Positions 11,166 through 22,140 of a DNA stretch of 64,000 nucleotides are shown piece after piece (the stretch's first letter is position 1; the number at the start of each line of letters is the position of its first letter). The DNA is taken from contig NW_026612054.1 in assembly GCF_029931775.1 (NCBI RefSeq), forward strand, positions 62,001 to 126,000. The letters are read 5' to 3'. This DNA is from Euleptes europaea (taxonomy: Eukaryota; Chordata; Lepidosauria; Squamata; Sphaerodactylidae). Below the pieces are notes generated by a model. It ran no database searches, was not told where the DNA came from, and worked only from the letters and a program-made list of their open reading frames with translations. Both the position numbers and the translations under genes were made by a program.

Positions 11166-11344
11166 AGTGGAACTGCCCAAACAGTTCCACTTTACTAAAT
11201 GAGATTTATTTTTGAGTAAACATGCACATGCTCCCTACTGTGTGTGTGGATACAATATTGAAAGATTTTACTGAGGATATAGCACTATATTACTTGAGGT
11301 ATACATTCACTTCCAGGGGATTGTGGAAGGGTAATTTTTCAGCC

Positions 11345-11680
11345 ATAGACTGCCCCAAAAACCCAAAACAAATCAGTGGGTTGTAGATCAAATCAAGCCT
11401 GAACTGACCCTAGAAGCTAAAATGACTAAACTGAGGCTATCGTATTTTGGTCACATTATGAGAAGACAAGAGTCACTGAAAAAGACCGTCATGCTAGGAA
11501 AAGTTGAGGACAGCAGGAAAAGAGGAAGACCCAATAAGAGATGGATTGACTCAATAAAGGAAGCCACAGCCCTCAGTTTGCAAGAGCAAGGCTGTCAGAT
11601 AGGAAATGTTGGAGGACTTTGATTCATAGGGTCACCATGAGTCAGAAGCGACTTGACGGCACTTAACACACACACAATTT
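11345..11680 (+). mobile_element. Bov-B (RTE) LINE 3' end
   Basis: The translated part reads LRLSYFGHIMRRQESLKK and RGRPNKRWIDSIKEA, the C-terminus of Bov-B ORF2. It is followed by the tail 'gtcaccatgagtcagaagcg', 'acttgacggcacttaaca' and an (ac)n end. The same tail terminates the 5S-headed SINEs in this window, consistent with Bov-B supplying their reverse transcriptase. Confidence 0.85.
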
Positions 11681-11689
11681 TTCAGCAGT

Positions 11690-12530
11690 GAAAATGGTCC
11701 TCAGAAGTCCTCATAAGGCACCAGCTTTTTTCTCCTCTAGGGCTCCCTCGCCAAGTGCCTCAGGAAACCAACTAACACAGGAAGGAGGAGGAGGAGATGT
11801 TACACGCAAATCATTTAGGAGCAGCTAGTGGGGAATTCCCATACCTCTAAAAATCCTGCCCAAGTAAATATTCTCTCTGTTTTACGTAGGAAGGCCAGTT
11901 TTATAATCAGAAAAAGAGAAGAAACAGTATAGTTCAAAACAGGGTTCAAGTGCTGGTGGTGGTGATGAAAGTGATGAAAACATGGGGTTGGGGGCCTTAA
12001 GATGGGTTCTGCTGCAAAAGCAGTATCAGAACGCATCTATGGGAACAAACCCAATCTTCATGAGTGTGCACTGAGTGCTTTTCCTCTCCATCACAAACAA
12101 CAGCCAGTTCACTTACAGATTAAATTAAGGGACAATACTTTCAGATTGAAGAGTGGGGCAGCTTGTCTGGCATGTAAATAATATGTACCTATCATTCTTT
12201 GTTTTGATGGAAATAACCAGGGTTTTGAAGTCTGTGAATTTCTCAGTTTGTCTGATTGGTCTAATAAAACCTTAGGCTGCCTACACTTTCCTTCTCATAC
12301 CAGAAGATGGCACTATGACCCAGCAAAAGTCTACATTGGGTCGCTTTCTTTATCATGCATTCACAAGAAAATGTTGTTTTATTTGACTGAAAGTTATCAC
12401 TACTATTTATTTGTTTCTGTATATTTTAATAAAAATTTAACCAAATTCTAGTTTTATACCGCCACAGTTTCACAATGTTCAAATCCTCCGTTTGCTATGG
12501 AAGCTTTCTAAGCCAGTTCCACGCTTGGCC
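11690..12530. other. Intergenic, no feature seen
   Basis: Apart from a GGA-rich patch near 11783-11800 and AT-rich stretches around 12400, nothing here is recognisable as a gene or repeat. Confidence 0.6.
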
Positions 12531-12655
12531 TAAACTACCTCACAGGGTTGTTGTGAGGATGAAGAGAAGGAGAGGAGAATGTTGTATGCTTCTTTGGGTC
12601 CCCATTGGGGAGAAAGTCAGAGTATAAATAAATGAAGTAAATACAACTATCGTTA
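12530..12655 (+). mobile_element. CORE-SINE 3' fragment
   Basis: The sequence 'ctcacagggttgttgtgagg' followed by 'gggtccccattggggagaaa' and 'gagtataaataaatgaag' is the core and tail of the squamate SINE seen complete at 50330-50530 and 61708-61940. The tRNA-like head is missing. Confidence 0.8.
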
Positions 12656-12659
12656 AAAT

Positions 12660-14263
12660 GATATTGGCACCATAGCCTTCCAGTAAAGAATATTTTGTGC
12701 TCAGTAGTAAGTTTGTGCACACCCTATCTTTGATGGGTTGGGAATTCGGTAGCAAACTAGGGCTAGATGAGCATCTATCGGCATTGCACGGTAATATGTT
12801 CCTGGATGGGAGGCATCCAATATGATTTCTGTCTAAAATGTGCAGTTTGGATGGGTTGCATCTTTCAATGAAGATGAGAATGCAGAGGACTTCCACGTGT
12901 GCCTCTTTTTCACCTCTGACCTCCCAAGCAACCCAAAAACTTACAATTCCAAGTAGCCAAAAAATCCAAAGTAATTTGCAATTGCACCCCACATTTTAAA
13001 ATGTTGACTGTAAGCATCCAAACACCCCCACCCCCCATACACACAAACACTTTATTTGCAAAGAAGGGGTATCGGCTAGGTCTCCTTATTCAGCAGGCAT
13101 TCCAGAATGAAACCATAAACTTTGTAGCTCTTACTTACATGTTACATAAAATAGCCGTGTAGCTTCAGGTTTTTAAATTAGGAGGTTTCATCAAGATCAT
13201 ACATCAGTGAGGAGGAGTTGGAGATTTCCTTGTAGCCCTTCCATAGTTAAATTACTATGCGGTAATTTGATTTTGTTAAGTTTTTATATCCTATTTTATT
13301 TGAAATGCTGTAGGATTGTTACATGTAGTGTGTATTTATTGGTCTTTGAATGCAAATAAAATTCATTCATTCATCCTTCCAGGAGAGTTCGGCTTTAGAA
13401 AGTGGCTAAATGCTTAGAATCGGCACTGAAGCTCCAGGCTGGACCTGACTCAGTTTCATACCATTTTACAGCAGAACAAGTTCTGGGAGCCACGGTCACT
13501 GCTGAGCAGCCATAAAACTGGGAGGGGTGCAATAGACAAGGAAGAAAACATGGATGGGGCAGAGGTGCTTAACCTTTCCCTTCCTTTATACTTACTGGGC
13601 CAGCGGATTTTCTTATTTATTTGGAACGCCCAGCTGAGAAGGGGTGGTGGTAGGGAAGACTGAAGCATCCCTTTCCTGTGCCTGCTGCTTCTCAGCTTCA
13701 AATCACTTCTCTTCCCTGCTCTTTTACATCTATCCGAGGGCTTTCTAGACCCAGGTCTGCTGCTGGATATCGAATTCAACCCTAAAAGAAGACCAAGACG
13801 AAAGTCCATGATGCTATGAGGAAATCAGCCAAACTCTCTAATTTCCTTTCATGTAATTCGCTTTCCTTAGCTCAGTGGAAAAACTAGGAAAGGTATCTCA
13901 GTGCTTGGTGCCCCACTCCCAATCCAGGCAGCCAATTTATCTTAATTACAGTTTGGCTGAGGAAATGTTAGCATCTGAGTAAACAAATTTCGCACACTCC
14001 TTTAATTAAAGGATTTTTACAACAGGTGTTCAAGGGTCACCTGGAGAAGTCTCTTCATATACTCAGAAGGTGGATAAGACAGATGGCGACACCAGTTTTA
14101 TTATACCAGCTGAGTGCAACAAAGATAACCTAATACAATCAATGTGTTCCCTTTAACACAACCACTGACTATTGTTGCTTAAGGGACAACAAGGTAAAAC
14201 AAACTTTGGCATATTTCTTGTCAGTGGTCATACGATTCATGTATTACAAGTATCTATAGTGGC
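12660..14263. other. Intergenic, mostly unique
   Basis: No gene is seen. A LINE-like 3' tail (gaatgcaaataaaattcat followed by attc repeats) lies at about 13300-13375 on the plus strand. The open frame at 13456-13809 (minus) shows no recognisable domain and I treat it as chance. Confidence 0.5.
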
Positions 14264-14482
14264 TAGGCTTGCCACCCTCCAGGTGGGGCTTGGAAATCGC
14301 CTAGAATGACAACTGATCTCCAGACTGCAGAGATCAGGTTCCTCTGGAGAAAATGGCTGCTTTGGAAGGTGGACTCTATGGCATTATGTTCTGCTGAGCT
14401 CCTTCCCCTCCCTTAACCCCTGCCCTCCCCAGGTAAACTCCCAACGCTCCAGAAATTTCCCAGCTTGGAGTTGGCTACTCTA
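14264..14482 (-). mobile_element. Short TIR element of the 'tagggttgcc' family
   Basis: Its minus strand carries the diagnostic interior 'atgccatagagtccacc', 'cagccattttctccagagg' and 'gatcagttgtcat' shared with copies at 15200-15405 and 53137-53311. Ends taggcttgcc and ggctactcta are decayed forms of tagggttgcc/ggcaacccta. It is about 219 bp, non-coding, and probably hAT-derived. Confidence 0.7.
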
Positions 14483-14857
14483 ATTGCACAATGTTTGGCA
14501 TTATAAAGTACCACCCAGTGACCTTGATGTTTGGCCCACAAACCAAGCAAATCCCACAGAGCCCCTTCGCCCACAGGAAGGTATCCAGTATATCACCTCT
14601 GGCTGCAGCTTTGGCCTAGCAAGAAGGAGAACACGGGGGTTTGGTTAGGGAGGGCTGGGGGAAAGCTACAGATAAAGGTTAAGCTGTGACAGTCAATCTT
14701 CATATTGCATTATTTCCCATCCCCATTGCTTAAAAACAGGCTTACTGCAGTACGAAGGCATACTTAGAAAACATGATCTTTGTTGGAAATATCTGGAGGT
14801 TTTTGTGAAACGACACATGTAGCCAATACCAAGTACTGGGGAAATATAAAGCTAAAT

Positions 14858-14917
14858 ATCGCTTTTCGGCCTATCGGCTAAGATCAAGTGTAGTATCTGT
14901 TCTTATCAGTTTTTTTA
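14858..14917 (+). pseudogene. RNU2 (pseudogene): 3'-truncated U2 snRNA retropseudogene
   Basis: The segment reproduces the first 50 or so bases of U2 snRNA: atcgctttt, then ggctaagatcaagtgtagta and tctgttcttatcagttt. It stops after 'cagttttttta'. The 12-bp direct repeat ataaagctaaat flanks it exactly (14846-14857 and 14918-14929), marking target-primed insertion. There is no long poly(A) tail, which fits 'tailless' retropseudogenes formed by L1 machinery. The U2 Sm site and 3' stem-loops are absent, so it cannot be a functional snRNA, and no snRNA promoter is seen. Confidence 0.92.
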
Positions 14918-15199
14918 ATAAAGCTAAATGGATCTGCTTTACACCCAGTCAAGTATGAAGAAAGTAATATAAAAAGTTGTATGTGGGAGGGGGAAATTAC
15001 GGCTAAAGGGCAAGATTCATTCTTCAAATTCATTCTTAAAAACTTGCTTTGTACACTTGGACGTTAGAATGAAGGGTCACTTGTGCACAGCCTGTAGGAT
15101 TCCCAGAGTTATGTGCAGTTGATTTACAGAAATAGGTATTAGAGGTGGGGGGGGGGCTGGCACAGGCCAGTGTGAACAAGGTCTAGTATGCTGGAGAGT

Positions 15200-15405
15200 T
15201 AGGGTTGCCCGGTCTCTCTTCGCCACCAGCAGGAGGTTTCTGGGGCGGAGCCTGAGGAGGCCGGGGTTTGGGAAGGGAAGGGACTTCAATGCCATAGAGT
15301 CCAATTGCCAAAGTGACCATTTTCTCCAGGTGAACTGATCTCTATTGGCTTGAGATCAGTTGTAATAGCAGGAGATCTCCAGCTAATACCTGGTTGGCAA
15401 CCCTA
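15200..15405 (+). mobile_element. Short TIR element of the 'tagggttgcc' family
   Basis: Left end tagggttgcc and right end ggcaacccta are perfect inverted repeats of 10 bp. The flanks tggagagt and tgaagagc match at six of eight positions, compatible with an old 8-bp hAT TSD. The interior includes 'cttcaatgccatagagtcc' and 'cattttctccaggtgaactg'. Non-autonomous and 206 bp long. Confidence 0.8.
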
Positions 15406-15818
15406 TGAAGAGCAGCAGAGCAGAAGCCAGCTGTGCACCAGCTCTTATGGCCACTTTTGAGGAGTTACAAGTAGCAGGAGCAGCCCCCTAAATGCTTACC
15501 TTATCCTCACAACCATTTGGAGCAGTATCTCTTCATTATGTGAAAGCTGGGACTGGCAATCTGTGCAGTTGCGATGAGTTACATGAAAGTAAGCTTATGG
15601 GCACACACAGCAAGCCTTTTTGTTGTTATTTGGTTACATACCTGTGTGTGTGTTATGAAAATTCACCAGACTGCAGGTAACTAAAATACAATTGCAGGCA
15701 GTCAACCATATAGAGTTTTCTGGAGCGCTTTGCAGGTTAGGAATAAACTTTCCACATTATGTAGTCATTGGTCCACTGGAGTGACTTTCAAGACTTTGCA
15801 TCTTAGCTTAAACAGTCA

Positions 15819-16413
15819 GAGGTCGTTTATGCAAGGGTACTTTCACTCACGTTCACCCCCGGTCTGTCTCGGTTGTTCCTTGGAGTTACGCATGAGTTTT
15901 CCGTCCATTAGAGATGACCTTGCTGCCAGCCCTTGCAATGTCCGGGTCTTCTTATTCCTCTGTTAACCCAACTCTCCCATCTTCCCTGAGCAAAGCCTGG
16001 GTGAAATTCCCATGCAGAAGGCAAAGTGCGGGGCACTCAAGCTTGGTTTTGCTCACAGTCAATTACAAAGCAGCATGTCCAGAGGCGGGGAATGAAATAC
16101 TTCCTGCTTCCTCAGAGCTTTTTCTGAGCAAAAGAAAATCTTTTTAAAACTGAGTCTTGGATTTCTCCCCCCCCCTTCAGATTGCTCCATTTTTTTATAT
16201 TGTTGTTCTTAAAATGCTTTTTATGTGGTAATTGGCTTTGGGGGGGAGAATTCTCTCTCTCAGTAAGCACTACAAGTAAGCCAATTACAAAGCACCATTT
16301 AAAGGGGCGGGACTTGATTTGAGCTTGGAGACTGCTGGTGCATAGATTCCCAATAGGAAAGTGTGAGTCCAGTGAGCAACGAACCTCAGGTAAAACTCCC
16401 ATGCATAAATGAC
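15819..16413. mobile_element. TIR element with 'ggtcatttatgc' ends, about 595 bp
   Basis: The left terminus is ggtcgtttatgcaaggg; the right terminus, reversed, is ggtcatttatgcatggg. The right 330 bp is duplicated at 16690-16964, and a third partial copy of one block ('caattacaaagcagcatg' and 'aatacttcctgc') occurs at about 16050-16110. No TSD is certain and no coding potential is seen. Confidence 0.6.
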
Positions 16414-16689
16414 CAGAAGCTATTTAAATACCCTTAAACCACATGTGGGAAGGACTACTGTGTGAAATAATACCTCTTTGTAATGCTGCACTTCATGGTA
16501 GGGAGGAAACAATACTTTGAAGAAGTCCCAGCCCTTTATCATGGTAACATGGTGGTGTAGGAGCCATTGCATATTGCTTTGTTGTACATCACATGGACAG
16601 AAGTGTGAAGACCCAGAAATGTGCATGTGTTCCTGTTTCATGTTTTCCCCTGAGGAAGCTTTTCAGTTTTTTAAGTGGATGAATTGGAC

Positions 16690-16964
16690 ATTTTGAGGAA
16701 CGCTGGGCTTGGATCCCCCCCCTTTTCAGATTTCGTCTTTTTTTGTTTTTTTCTTCTTAAAATACTTTTGTATGCAGCAATTGGTTTTGAGGGGGAGGGA
16801 ACTTTTCTCTCACTGCAGCCAATTACGAAGCAGCATTTTAAGGGACGGGGATTTGAATACTTCCTGTTTTGAACTTGGAGACTGCTGATGCATAGACTCC
16901 CAACAGGAAATTGTGGGTCCAGTGAGCAATGAACCTCAGGTAAAACTCCCATGCATAAATGACC
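16690..16964. repeat. Second copy of the right half of the preceding element
   Basis: It parallels 16150-16412 block by block: C-run plus 'ttttcagattt', 'ccaattacgaagcagcattt', 'ttggagactgctgatgcata', 'cccaacaggaaattgtgggt' and the identical end 'ctcccatgcataaatgacc'. The spacing of about 550 bp suggests a partial tandem duplication or two nearby insertions. Confidence 0.75.
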
Positions 16965-16999
16965 TTGGCATTCAAAGAAAGGATTATGATTCTTTGCTC

Positions 17000-17780
17000 A
17001 AATTGGTTTAGATGCTCCCCCAAACCTTATTTTCCTGCAGTGAGAGGTTGAAGACTGCCTGAATATTAGATCTTATCAGGACATTTGGCCTCCTGTGAAG
17101 TACTTCTTTTTCAGCAGTGAAAAGCCTGGAGTTTGAACATGCCCGAGCACTATGACTTTTCAAGTCCTTTTGCCATAATGCCAGATTTGCGGGGAGAGGA
17201 GGACAGCAGCTTGACATCGGTTATTTACAGATGAGTAAAAGGCATTCTACATGTGTAGAAGCATACATTCTTTCACTTAAGCAAATTACCACCAGGTGGG
17301 TGGCAGTTAATTATTAGAAACAGACAGGCTGAGTGAAAGGGGGCCTTCATTTCCCCCCTGACACTTCCCCATGGCCCCACCTACTTCTGAGCAACCACGA
17401 AATAGTATATACATTTTACTCTGCCTGCTAAAGAGGAGAGAAACACACGAAAAGAAGCAAAGTCCCCAGGGAGAAAAGGGGCTGGAACACAGCAGATGAA
17501 AATGAATTTGGTCTCTAAAGGTTTAGCTCTGACTGTCTTGCTGCTTCCCATCCCCCATTCTTTCCCGGATGATTTGGAGGGGGGTGCTTGTACATTTCCC
17601 TTTGTGAAGGGCTAGAGACTTTTTTAAAAATGAAAGCTGGGAATTCAGGTGGGGGCAGGGTATATTTCAGGGGGGCATTGCCCCTGTGTGCCTTCCTGCA
17701 GGCCTTCAGCCCTGGTAGGTGCACACCATCGTTTACCAGTCTGGACCTTTTGGCAAACTGCAACTGAAAACAGCTGTCTT
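17000..17780. other. Intergenic, no feature seen
   Basis: This is mixed unique sequence with no recognisable gene or repeat. The short open frames on both strands show no domain. Confidence 0.5.
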
Positions 17781-17781
17781 T

Positions 17782-17931
17782 GGGTGAAAACGCATGGTCA
17801 CTTTATCCTCCTTTAATCCCTGTTTCAGCCAGGATTCACCAGGATCGAATGCATGCGTTTCGCCTAATGTGTGTTCGATCCTGGCTAAAACAGGGATTAA
17901 AGGAGAATAAAGCGACCATGCGTTTTCGCCC
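17782..17931. mobile_element. 150-bp foldback element
   Basis: Left arm 17782-17834 begins gggtgaaaacgcatggtca. The right arm ends gcgaccatgcgttttcgccc and is complementary over about 53 bp with few mismatches, through 'cctttaatccctgttt' and 'agccaggat'. The short centre contains ggatcgaatgcatgcg. No certain TSD is seen. It is probably a miniature inverted-repeat transposon. Confidence 0.75.
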
Positions 17932-18206
17932 TTTCTATCTAGGGGAAATCTTCAAGTTGTGACCAGGAGGAGGAGTGAACAGATGAGATGGCAGCTTGTT
18001 TCTTTTGGTTAGTGTGTTTCAGCTGCCTGCTTTTTGTTAGCTGTGAATTTTGGGCAAAAATAACATTCTTTCTGCAATGAAATTACGCATCCCTCTTTCA
18101 CCACCGTGAATGAAACGAATATTTTTCTGGTAGACATCCCCTCCCCCCTCTCCACAATTAATTACACAGTATAAACAGTTGGGAAAAAAGATTCTTGGAT
18201 ATATAT

Positions 18207-18212
18207 TTTATT
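18207..18212 (-). terminator. Candidate distal poly(A) signal of MAGI2
   Basis: On the minus strand the sequence reads caaataaaatatat, with cleavage expected 10-30 bases on, near 18180-18195, where a T-rich stretch follows in the plus-strand complement. Weaker alternatives are at 19134-19139 and 19874-19879. Confidence 0.4.
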
Positions 18213-19673
18213 TGAGTGGTTTAGAATATCATACAGTAAACAAGATTTCTGTAAAAGTTAATTTATCCATAGTGGTGCGTTTCATAAAAATAGTTGCTCA
18301 CTTACAGCCTTTCTGTGACTATTAATACATGGAATTATATTTATAGCAATAGAGCTGTACAAGGTAAATTCACAGCTAACACTACACAGAAATATTATCT
18401 GGAATGGGGTTTAGATGATGTGCCATCTTCACGGGTTATCAATTACAGCCGCAGAAAGCAATTACGGCACAAGGAGTTGCTGGGAACTGTGCAAATTGGA
18501 GTTTATGCAAGCATAATCTCAATTGTTTTCTGTTCTTTATATCCATGAAATAACGTAGTTGAACGTGCATTTATAGTAGGGGAGTAGTGTCCCAAAAAAT
18601 TGAGATTTAATAAATTAACAGCAAATTATGCCAAATGTCTAGGCCGGGGGATAAAGATATATCTATAATTTTTTAATTAAAAACTATATATATAATGTAT
18701 CTTGTAAACAGCTACATATCTTTGTGCTTTCTTAAAAAATTATAATGGGACTACCTCTTAAAATAAGTATTTTGTTTCAAAGGTGCAAAACCCTTTCTTG
18801 TAGTCTTTTCCAATTAACTTTGATTGAAGGAATTCTCCGTATCTCCTGGAGGAAAAATAAATTCTAGTAGCTCTCTAATAAATGGTGAGGACTAACGAGA
18901 ATGCAGACTTCTTATACCAAATCCCATATTAATGGCTAACATTCCACCACCTCCTCACACTCTTCTCCAAATCAAAACTTCCACCGGTCTTCAGCGGCAA
19001 CTGGATTTTGGCCAGTCACTGAGCAATGTATGTCCAGGTCTCACGAGAGGTTGCCCAAATACATTTTTTTTGCAAGTGTCACAGTTTGTTAATTTGAAAC
19101 AATGATTATTGAGGAGGAATTTTTAATTATTACTTTATTTTTGCATGACGTGGCTAGAAAAATAGCACAACCTCTCAGGGACTAGGAAATGAATAATGGA
19201 GCTCATTGGAGAAACTGTACCTCATCAGCATGGAATGAAACGGTCTCATGGCACTTAAGATTTGGACATTAAACGCTAGTTAAGATATAAATAGAAATAT
19301 GTCAGGAAGACAGCTGGATGAATACATGAGAGTTTTTAAAGGGACCTGTATCTTGAAATTCTTAGAACATGATCAAGAAGGAGAACTCAAAGGTATGGTC
19401 TTATTAAAGGAAGATTGGACTAACGCTTAGACACTTTTTAATGCCTGCAAGAGACAGAGACTGTTCTGAAAGGACTGCGTTTTTCAATCATTGTCCCTTC
19501 CTCATAGTGGCAACGACACGTTACGGTTCTCCACGTGAGTAGCTGACACTTTGTGTAGTTTGTGGGATTCCCTGTGTGGGAACGGGAGACACCTGCGGAA
19601 AATTGCTTTTGAAGCTAGGTTTGCAAATACACTTCCACTCCCTTTCCCCAACATACAGAAATATGGTTTTGTT

Positions 19674-19700
19674 CACACACACACACACACACACACACAA
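19674..19700. repeat. (CA)n microsatellite
   Basis: About 12 CA units on the plus strand, inside the likely MAGI2 3' UTR, so the transcript would carry (UG)n. Confidence 0.95.
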
Positions 19701-20369
19701 AGGCAGTAGAAATGGAATCGCACCAGCTAATCCACTAGGATTCCTTGCCTTGTGTCATGACTTCTGCTACTGGCTTGGGGGTGGCCCATTCCAAAGTGTT
19801 AACAGTGGAGACATGGTCATGGGTGTACAATTTCAAACGCATCAAACCCCTGTCTGGATATGTTGAGAATAATTTTATTTACAACATTTAACTCAGATAA
19901 AAGATTCTCTTCCTCTTTCCGCTTTGCTCCGTGCAGTTTTTTATTTTTTATTTAAGGCGATGTTCCAGTTTGTGATTGCTAAAACTTCTTCCAGTTTCTT
20001 GATATAAAGTTTGAATGAAAATCCCAAGTCCTTCATTCAATGACAAACAACCTACTAAAGCTACACTGCACCATCTTTGTGGTTTGTCTGTCCTTCATAT
20101 TATTTTGGTTTCTTCCATAGCTGCCAAAGTCTCTAAAATGAAACTGGGGACTTGAAGGTCACATTTAAATACTGCGTGACTACACGTTGCTTCAACTGAT
20201 TAGACGCTATGCACGTTGTCATGGAATTACACATTATTGTTTCTGTTTCTCAGTGTTTTGAGCAATGGATGTGTGTGGTAGTTAAAATAAATTAAAGTAA
20301 ACCAACGTGAGACAGAAGCGAAGGAGGATGTTCTGCATCACTGAGAAACAGAGGGCAACAGTCGCAAAT

Positions 20370-21172
20370 CTATCTGCTCATAGCAGATGTGCTAGATTTT
20401 AGGACGCCAGGTAGCTTATTGGAGCCAGGAATCTTCCATGGTCCCGGCGAGACAGTTGCCTTCCGGGATGTTGTGTTGGTGCTGCGCGTGTGAGTGGAGT
20501 GGGGGTGTCCCTTCCGTGGGAACTCGCTGGGTCTCCTGTCTGGTTCCTTCTGACCATGGTCCATGTCACTCCCATGAGAGCTGCAGCTATTGCTACTGTA
20601 CGTCTTTGTAGCACCAGTGGAATCGAGCTTGACGTGTTCAGGAGCTGCAGCCGATTTCTTTTCTGTGGCAACTGTGGCACTGTGGTCTTTTGTGCTGAGA
20701 GAGCTTCCTCTTTTGCTGCTTTCCTGCCACTTGGCTCTCCCAGCCAGTTCGGCATTGGTTCCAGCATACCCAGGATCTCGTTCTCCAGCCTCGGCTGTTG
20801 TGTTCCCTTCCACTGCCTTATTTTCCGATGCCGGCCTGCCGCTTTCACTGGACTTACTCTGGCTTTCTGTGCTTCCTTTCCTGGAAGCCTCTTCATGCTT
20901 TGACCGGTCTGCTTTTTTAGGGCTTGCAGACTTCTCTGTTTGCTCCCCTAACCTTTTCTTTTTGTGGCTGTTCACTGAAAGCTCCTTTGGTTTTCTGACA
21001 TCAGGTTCCCTCTTGATATCCCATGTTGATTCTGGGTGCATCTGGTGGGAAGGGTCAGAGGGTTGGACTAGATGTGATGAAGAAAATGGTGAGACAATGT
21101 CATCGAGGGAAATAGTTACTTCCGGCAGACCTGGGGAGGTGGCAGAGGGAGAACTCCAGGAGTTTGGTTCGT
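20370..21172 (-). CDS. MAGI2: MAGI2 terminal coding exon (dual-frame)
   Basis: This exon encodes the C-terminus of MAGI2, a membrane-associated guanylate kinase scaffold at synapses and cell junctions. The acceptor is tttttttgtcaccacag at 21173 and up. Entered in phase 1 from the PDZ exon, it reads D then EPNSWSSPSATSPGLPEV, continues through HQMHPESTWDIKREPDVRKP and ends SPGPWKIPGSNKLPGVLK...MSR with TAG at 20370-20372, about 266 residues. WDIKRE.DVRKPKELS and PGPWK.PGS.KLP match the human tail as I recall it. Entered in phase 0 from the 89-bp exon, it instead reads TNQTPGVLPLPPPQVCRK and stops at TAA 21116-21118. The long tail is Ser/Thr/Lys-rich and looks disordered. The frame choice depends wholly on splicing. 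Confidence 0.95.
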
Positions 21173-21559
21173 CTGTGGTGACAAAAAAACAACACAGTTA
21201 TTTCCGCAGGTGTTTTGCGCAATATTTTTTCCTAAAAAAAATCCAGTTCCTAAAAGCTGAACAGAGATTAAACTCTGGTTTGTTTTTTTTAAAGGCAGAA
21301 GTCTTAGCTAAGAGAGAAGCGCAGGGAAATAAGAGAAATAATGCCAATCCAAGTAATGACTGTTGAATTTGGAACTCTATACGCAACTTTTAAAATGCCA
21401 GATTCTTAAATGCAGGCTCAACTTTGCTACAAATAGTAACATATTTTATCCTGGTTAAACACATGCCAGATTCACCATTGGGCTTCATGACTAAAGCATA
21501 AGGTCAAATTCATACTGGCCTCTATGTATGTTATATTCCTGGAAAAAAGCATGAAGAGG

Positions 21560-21705
21560 CTTGCTGGGGGTAAAGTGTGGATGACTGGGGAAGGCAATGG
21601 CAAACCACCAGTAAACATGGTCTGCCTAGTAAACACCGTGATATGGCATTACCCCATGTGTCAGTATTGACCCAGTGCTCACTCAGGTGGCTACCTTTTT
21701 TAATG
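21560..21705 (+). mobile_element. SINE fragment
   Basis: The segment 'actggggaaggcaatggcaa', then 'gtctgcctagtaaacaccg', 'cattaccccatgtgtcag' and 'tgacccagtgctcactcag' is a SINE 3' region common in squamates, as I recall it. The head is not clear. It lies directly upstream of a 5S-headed SINE. Confidence 0.55.
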
Positions 21706-21740
21706 CTCTACTTGCTTTTTCATCTATGATAGAGCATTCC

Positions 21741-21968
21741 ATGCCCTGACGTTGGATGGCCCAGGCTAGCCTGATCTCGTCAGATCTCAGAAGCTAAGCA
21801 GGGTCAGCCCTGGTTAGTACTTGGATGGGAGACCACCAAGGAATATCAGGGTTGCTGTGCGGAGGAAGACACTGGCAAACCACCTCTGTTAGTCTCTTGC
21901 CATGAAAACCCCAAAAGGGGTCGCCATAAGTCGGCTGCGACTTGACGGCACTTTATACATACACACAC
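21741..21968 (+). mobile_element. 5S-rRNA-headed SINE with Bov-B-type tail
   Basis: The head matches 5S rRNA: 'cctgatctcgtcagatctc', 'agaagctaagcagggtcag' and 'ttagtacttggatgggagac', which includes the internal RNA polymerase III promoter (A box, intermediate element, C box). The tail 'gtcgccataagtcggctgcg' and 'acttgacggcacttta' ends in (ac)n and matches the Bov-B fragments at 11345 and 51790. This is the best preserved of the 5S-headed copies here. Confidence 0.9.
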
Positions 21969-22140
21969 AGAGCATTCCATTAAGGGGAAAAAAGAGGTTT
22001 GAAGTACCTCCTGGATTGCCTCAGACCCTTGTATATGAAGGACATAAAAATCTTCTTATGTACAGCTTAAAAGGGATTTTTTCCCCTAATGTACCACATC
22101 TCAGAACAAGACTCCTTTTTTGCACAGGTGCAAGACAATA

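Larger units (their letters stand above)
18185..20369 (-). other. MAGI2: Probable MAGI2 3' UTR
   Basis: This AT-rich stretch follows the MAGI2 long-isoform stop codon and is almost free of interspersed repeats, unlike everything around it, as expected of a transcribed UTR. Minus-strand AATAAA hexamers occur at 19874-19879, 19134-19139 and 18207-18212; the last lies about 20 bases from where the repeat-rich DNA resumes. The UTR could therefore be about 0.5, 1.2 or 2.2 kb long. The boundary is inferred, not shown. Confidence 0.55.

Noticed and set aside
20490-21366. Plus-strand open frames of up to 258 codons opposite the MAGI2 terminal exon
   Set aside because: They are antisense shadows of a low-stop, serine-rich exon and show no known domain or splice signals.
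21741-21860. Possible 5S rRNA gene
   Set aside because: The 5S-like part is diverged and fused to a Bov-B-type tail, so it is a SINE head.
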